From CAYRPN01 sp964426135 (GTDB taxonomy: Bacteria; Planctomycetota; Phycisphaerae; Phycisphaerales; Phycisphaeraceae), in NCBI GenBank assembly GCA_964426135.1, contig CAYRPN010000193.1:1-7720 (forward strand): a stretch of DNA of 7,720 bases. The letters run 5' to 3'. Positions 6,566-7,720 of the stretch are shown here, in pieces. The translations under genes were made by a program, and so were the position numbers. The notes beneath the pieces are model-generated. The model was not told the origin of the DNA and searched no databases. It saw only the letters and a list, made by a program, of their open reading frames with translations. How positions within the stretch are numbered: the stretch's first letter is position 1; the number at the start of each line of letters is the position of its first letter.

Positions 6566-6758
6566 CCTGAGTTTCAGAAAAGCCATTAGCCCCCGGCTCC
6601 GCCGGGGGTGGTGCGATGGTGGCGGCCAATTTGCGGTCGGTGATCGTCGAAGTGCGGATTCTGCCGTGCGGTTCTTGCGCGATTGATCTCTACCGCGCTC
6701 CTCCCCCGGCGGAGCCGGGGGCTAACGGCGCAACGCGGCGGCTTATCCGAAACTCAGG
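6566..6758. repeat. Family 3 inverted repeat with nested hairpins
   Basis: The outer arms at 6566-6584 (CCTGAGTTTC...AAGCC) and 6740-6758 match as inverted complements at 17 of 19 positions. The inner arms at 6586-6608 and 6703-6725 match at all 23 positions. Each inner arm folds on itself (CCCCCGGC, loop of three, GCCGGGGG). The right half has 14 bases (6726-6739) between its arms where the left has one, so one copy has lost or gained about 13 bases. The 94-base core (6609-6702) holds no gene I can support. It could stop transcription arriving from either flanking gene, but no T-run follows the stems. Confidence 0.8.
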
Positions 6759-6785
6759 GCCCGAGGAAAGGCACAGCCGCGCGAT

Positions 6786-6956
6786 GAGCCTGAGAACTTA
6801 TTCCGGGTGGCCGGGGCTGGAGTCTGCGGAAGCCCCGGAAAGGGCGCGCGGTCATCGATTAGAACTGCGGAAAACGTGATTCGTTGGAACAAGGTGAATC
6901 GTTCCGGGGCATCCGCCCAGCCTCCTGCCCCGGCCACCCGAAAAGTTCACAGGCTC
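6786..6956. repeat. Family 4 inverted repeat with nested hairpins
   Basis: Two 55-base arms, 6786-6840 and 6902-6956, are imperfect inverted complements. The shared blocks are GAGCCTG, GAACTT, CGGGTGGCCGGGGC and GCCCCGGAA. Each arm also folds alone: CCGGGGC (6811-6817) with GCCCCGG (6832-6838), and CCGGGGC (6904-6910) with GCCCCGG (6927-6933). The 61-base core contains a near-duplicate pair GTGATTCGTT (6876-6885) and GTGAATCGTT (6894-6903). The right arm begins 38 bases beyond the lipoprotein stop on the minus strand, so it may also act as a transcript end or 3' stabiliser. Confidence 0.8.
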
Positions 6957-6994
6957 GATGAGGGGATTCTCACCCCGCGTTGCCGCGTTCTTCG

Positions 6995-7606
6995 CTACTT
7001 CGGTGACGTGCTCAGAAACACAGGCCTGGCGTAAAGCGGGCTGGCGTTAGGACGCGGAATGCGGGCGGCCAGCGTCAGCGACGTGGCGCGGGGCGTGTGC
7101 CCTGCCCAGTTCAGCACGATCGCGTGCTGAATCCCCACCAGCGTGTTGCGCCCCATCGACTGCAGATCCGCGGCGCTGAAGTACCAGGTGTAGAACGGTT
7201 CGATCTCGGCGATCTCCTCGTCCTTCACCCGGCCTTCAAACAAAATGAACTCGATCGCCCCCTGCTGCAGCGTGAAAGCGCGCGGCTGCTCCAGGTTGTA
7301 AAACCTCACCTTCACCTGCACGCCGTCGGGACCGGGCGCGCTGTCCAGGTTCAACGCGAACGGCGCCATCTCCAGCTCGATCTTGTCCACGCGCGGCGAC
7401 GGAGCCACGACCACACTGGTGGGCGATGATCCCGGCTGGCCTGTGCGCTCGGCAAACGCGGGCACAGGCTTCGTCGGGCCTTCGCCGGGGGTGGTCGGCT
7501 GCGTGCTGGACGACGTGCTGACGCACGAACACAATGCGATGGAAAGCATCGAGGTCACAAGCAATCGCACGGGTTGATACACCGGGTTCACTGCCTTTCG
7601 TTCCAT
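6995..7606 (-). CDS. Putative lipoprotein of unknown function
   Basis: 203-residue protein I do not recognise. Residues 1-28 form a lipoprotein signal: MERK, then a hydrophobic core (LLVTSMLSIAL), then the lipobox LCSC, with Cys28 as the likely lipidated residue, so the mature protein should be membrane-anchored outside the cytoplasm. A Ser/Thr/Pro-rich linker (29-70, disordered) precedes a compact C-terminal domain of about 130 residues. Recognisable parts are VDKIELEMAPFALN (73-86), VKVRFYNLEQPRAFTLQQGA (98-117), IEFILFEGRVKDEE (118-131), FYTWYFSAADL (138-148) and a hydrophobic C-terminal strand region. This looks like an all-beta domain. A weak AGGA site (7611-7614 on the plus strand) lies four bases before the ATG. 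It is convergent with the lipase gene across 600 bases of repeats. Its function is unknown. Confidence 0.85.
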   Translation of the reverse strand: MERKAVNPVYQPVRLLVTSMLSIALCSCVSTSSSTQPTTPGEGPTKPVPAFAERTGQPGSSPTSVVVAPSPRVDKIELEMAPFALNLDSAPGPDGVQVKVRFYNLEQPRAFTLQQGAIEFILFEGRVKDEEIAEIEPFYTWYFSAADLQSMGRNTLVGIQHAIVLNWAGHTPRATSLTLAARIPRPNASPLYARPVFLSTSPK

Positions 7607-7677
7607 GTCTTCCTGAACTGGCTGCCACCATTTACGATCGCGGCCGAAAGAGCTTCCCGACTTGTCTGTTTCCGATT

Positions 7678-7716
7678 CCCCTCCCTCTTAGGGAGGGGTT
7701 AGGGGAGGGTCGGGCG
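7678..7716. repeat. Family 1 interspersed palindromic repeat, copy D (partial)
   Basis: CCCCTCCCT (7678-7686), loop CTT and AGGGAGGGG (7690-7698) form a 9-base hairpin, followed by GGGGAGGGTCGGGCGCA, which matches the tail GGGTGAGGGTCGGGACGCA of copy B. The GATTCCC just before the hairpin is also seen next to the hairpin of copy C. The AAATTTTCC module is not present on the inner side, so this is a shortened or more distant member in the same orientation as copy B. It may continue past the window. Confidence 0.7.
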
Positions 7717-7720
7717 CACT

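Noticed and set aside
6566..6956. Classical intrinsic terminators
   Set aside because: The stems are strong and well placed between convergent genes, but none is followed by a T-run on either strand, so I list them as repeats and mention termination only as a possibility.

Overview
GC-rich chromosomal DNA of an uncultured-type bacterium, most likely a planctomycete. The lineage call is an inference. It rests on widely spaced single genes, gene families common in Planctomycetes (DUF1579-like secreted protein, DUF900 hydrolase, proline/threonine-rich lipoprotein), and long intergenic spaces filled with palindromic repeats. I see no rRNA, tRNA, CRISPR array, insertion-sequence transposase or phage gene.

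Layout. 1-55: one copy of a repeat (family 1), cut by the window edge. 166-1413 (-): family 4 (GT4) glycosyltransferase. 1414-1793: divergent spacer with a candidate promoter. 1794-2342 (+): small exported DUF1579-like protein. 2420-3403 (-): cytoplasmic DUF900-type alpha/beta hydrolase, convergent with the previous gene. 3404-4204: an 800-base divergent spacer. It holds a candidate promoter for each flanking gene, two facing copies of family 1, and an unrelated CACAAAGG-type inverted repeat. 4205-6391 (+): a 728-residue membrane protein that joins a three-segment membrane module to a class 3 lipase domain through low-complexity linkers. 6392-6994: a 600-base convergent spacer with a 19-base tandem repeat and two large, unrelated inverted repeats. 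6995-7606 (-): lipoprotein of unknown function. 7678-7716: a partial family 1 copy.

How the genes relate. All five genes look monocistronic: every neighbouring pair is divergent or convergent, so no operon is visible. The only suggestive pairing is the two serine hydrolases, which are transcribed divergently from the repeat-rich spacer. The lipase domain is predicted to face the cytoplasm, so both hydrolases may act on the inside of the cell. A joint function is speculation. The most unusual items are the membrane-module/lipase fusion and the density of at least three distinct palindromic repeat families in about 1.4 kb of intergenic DNA.
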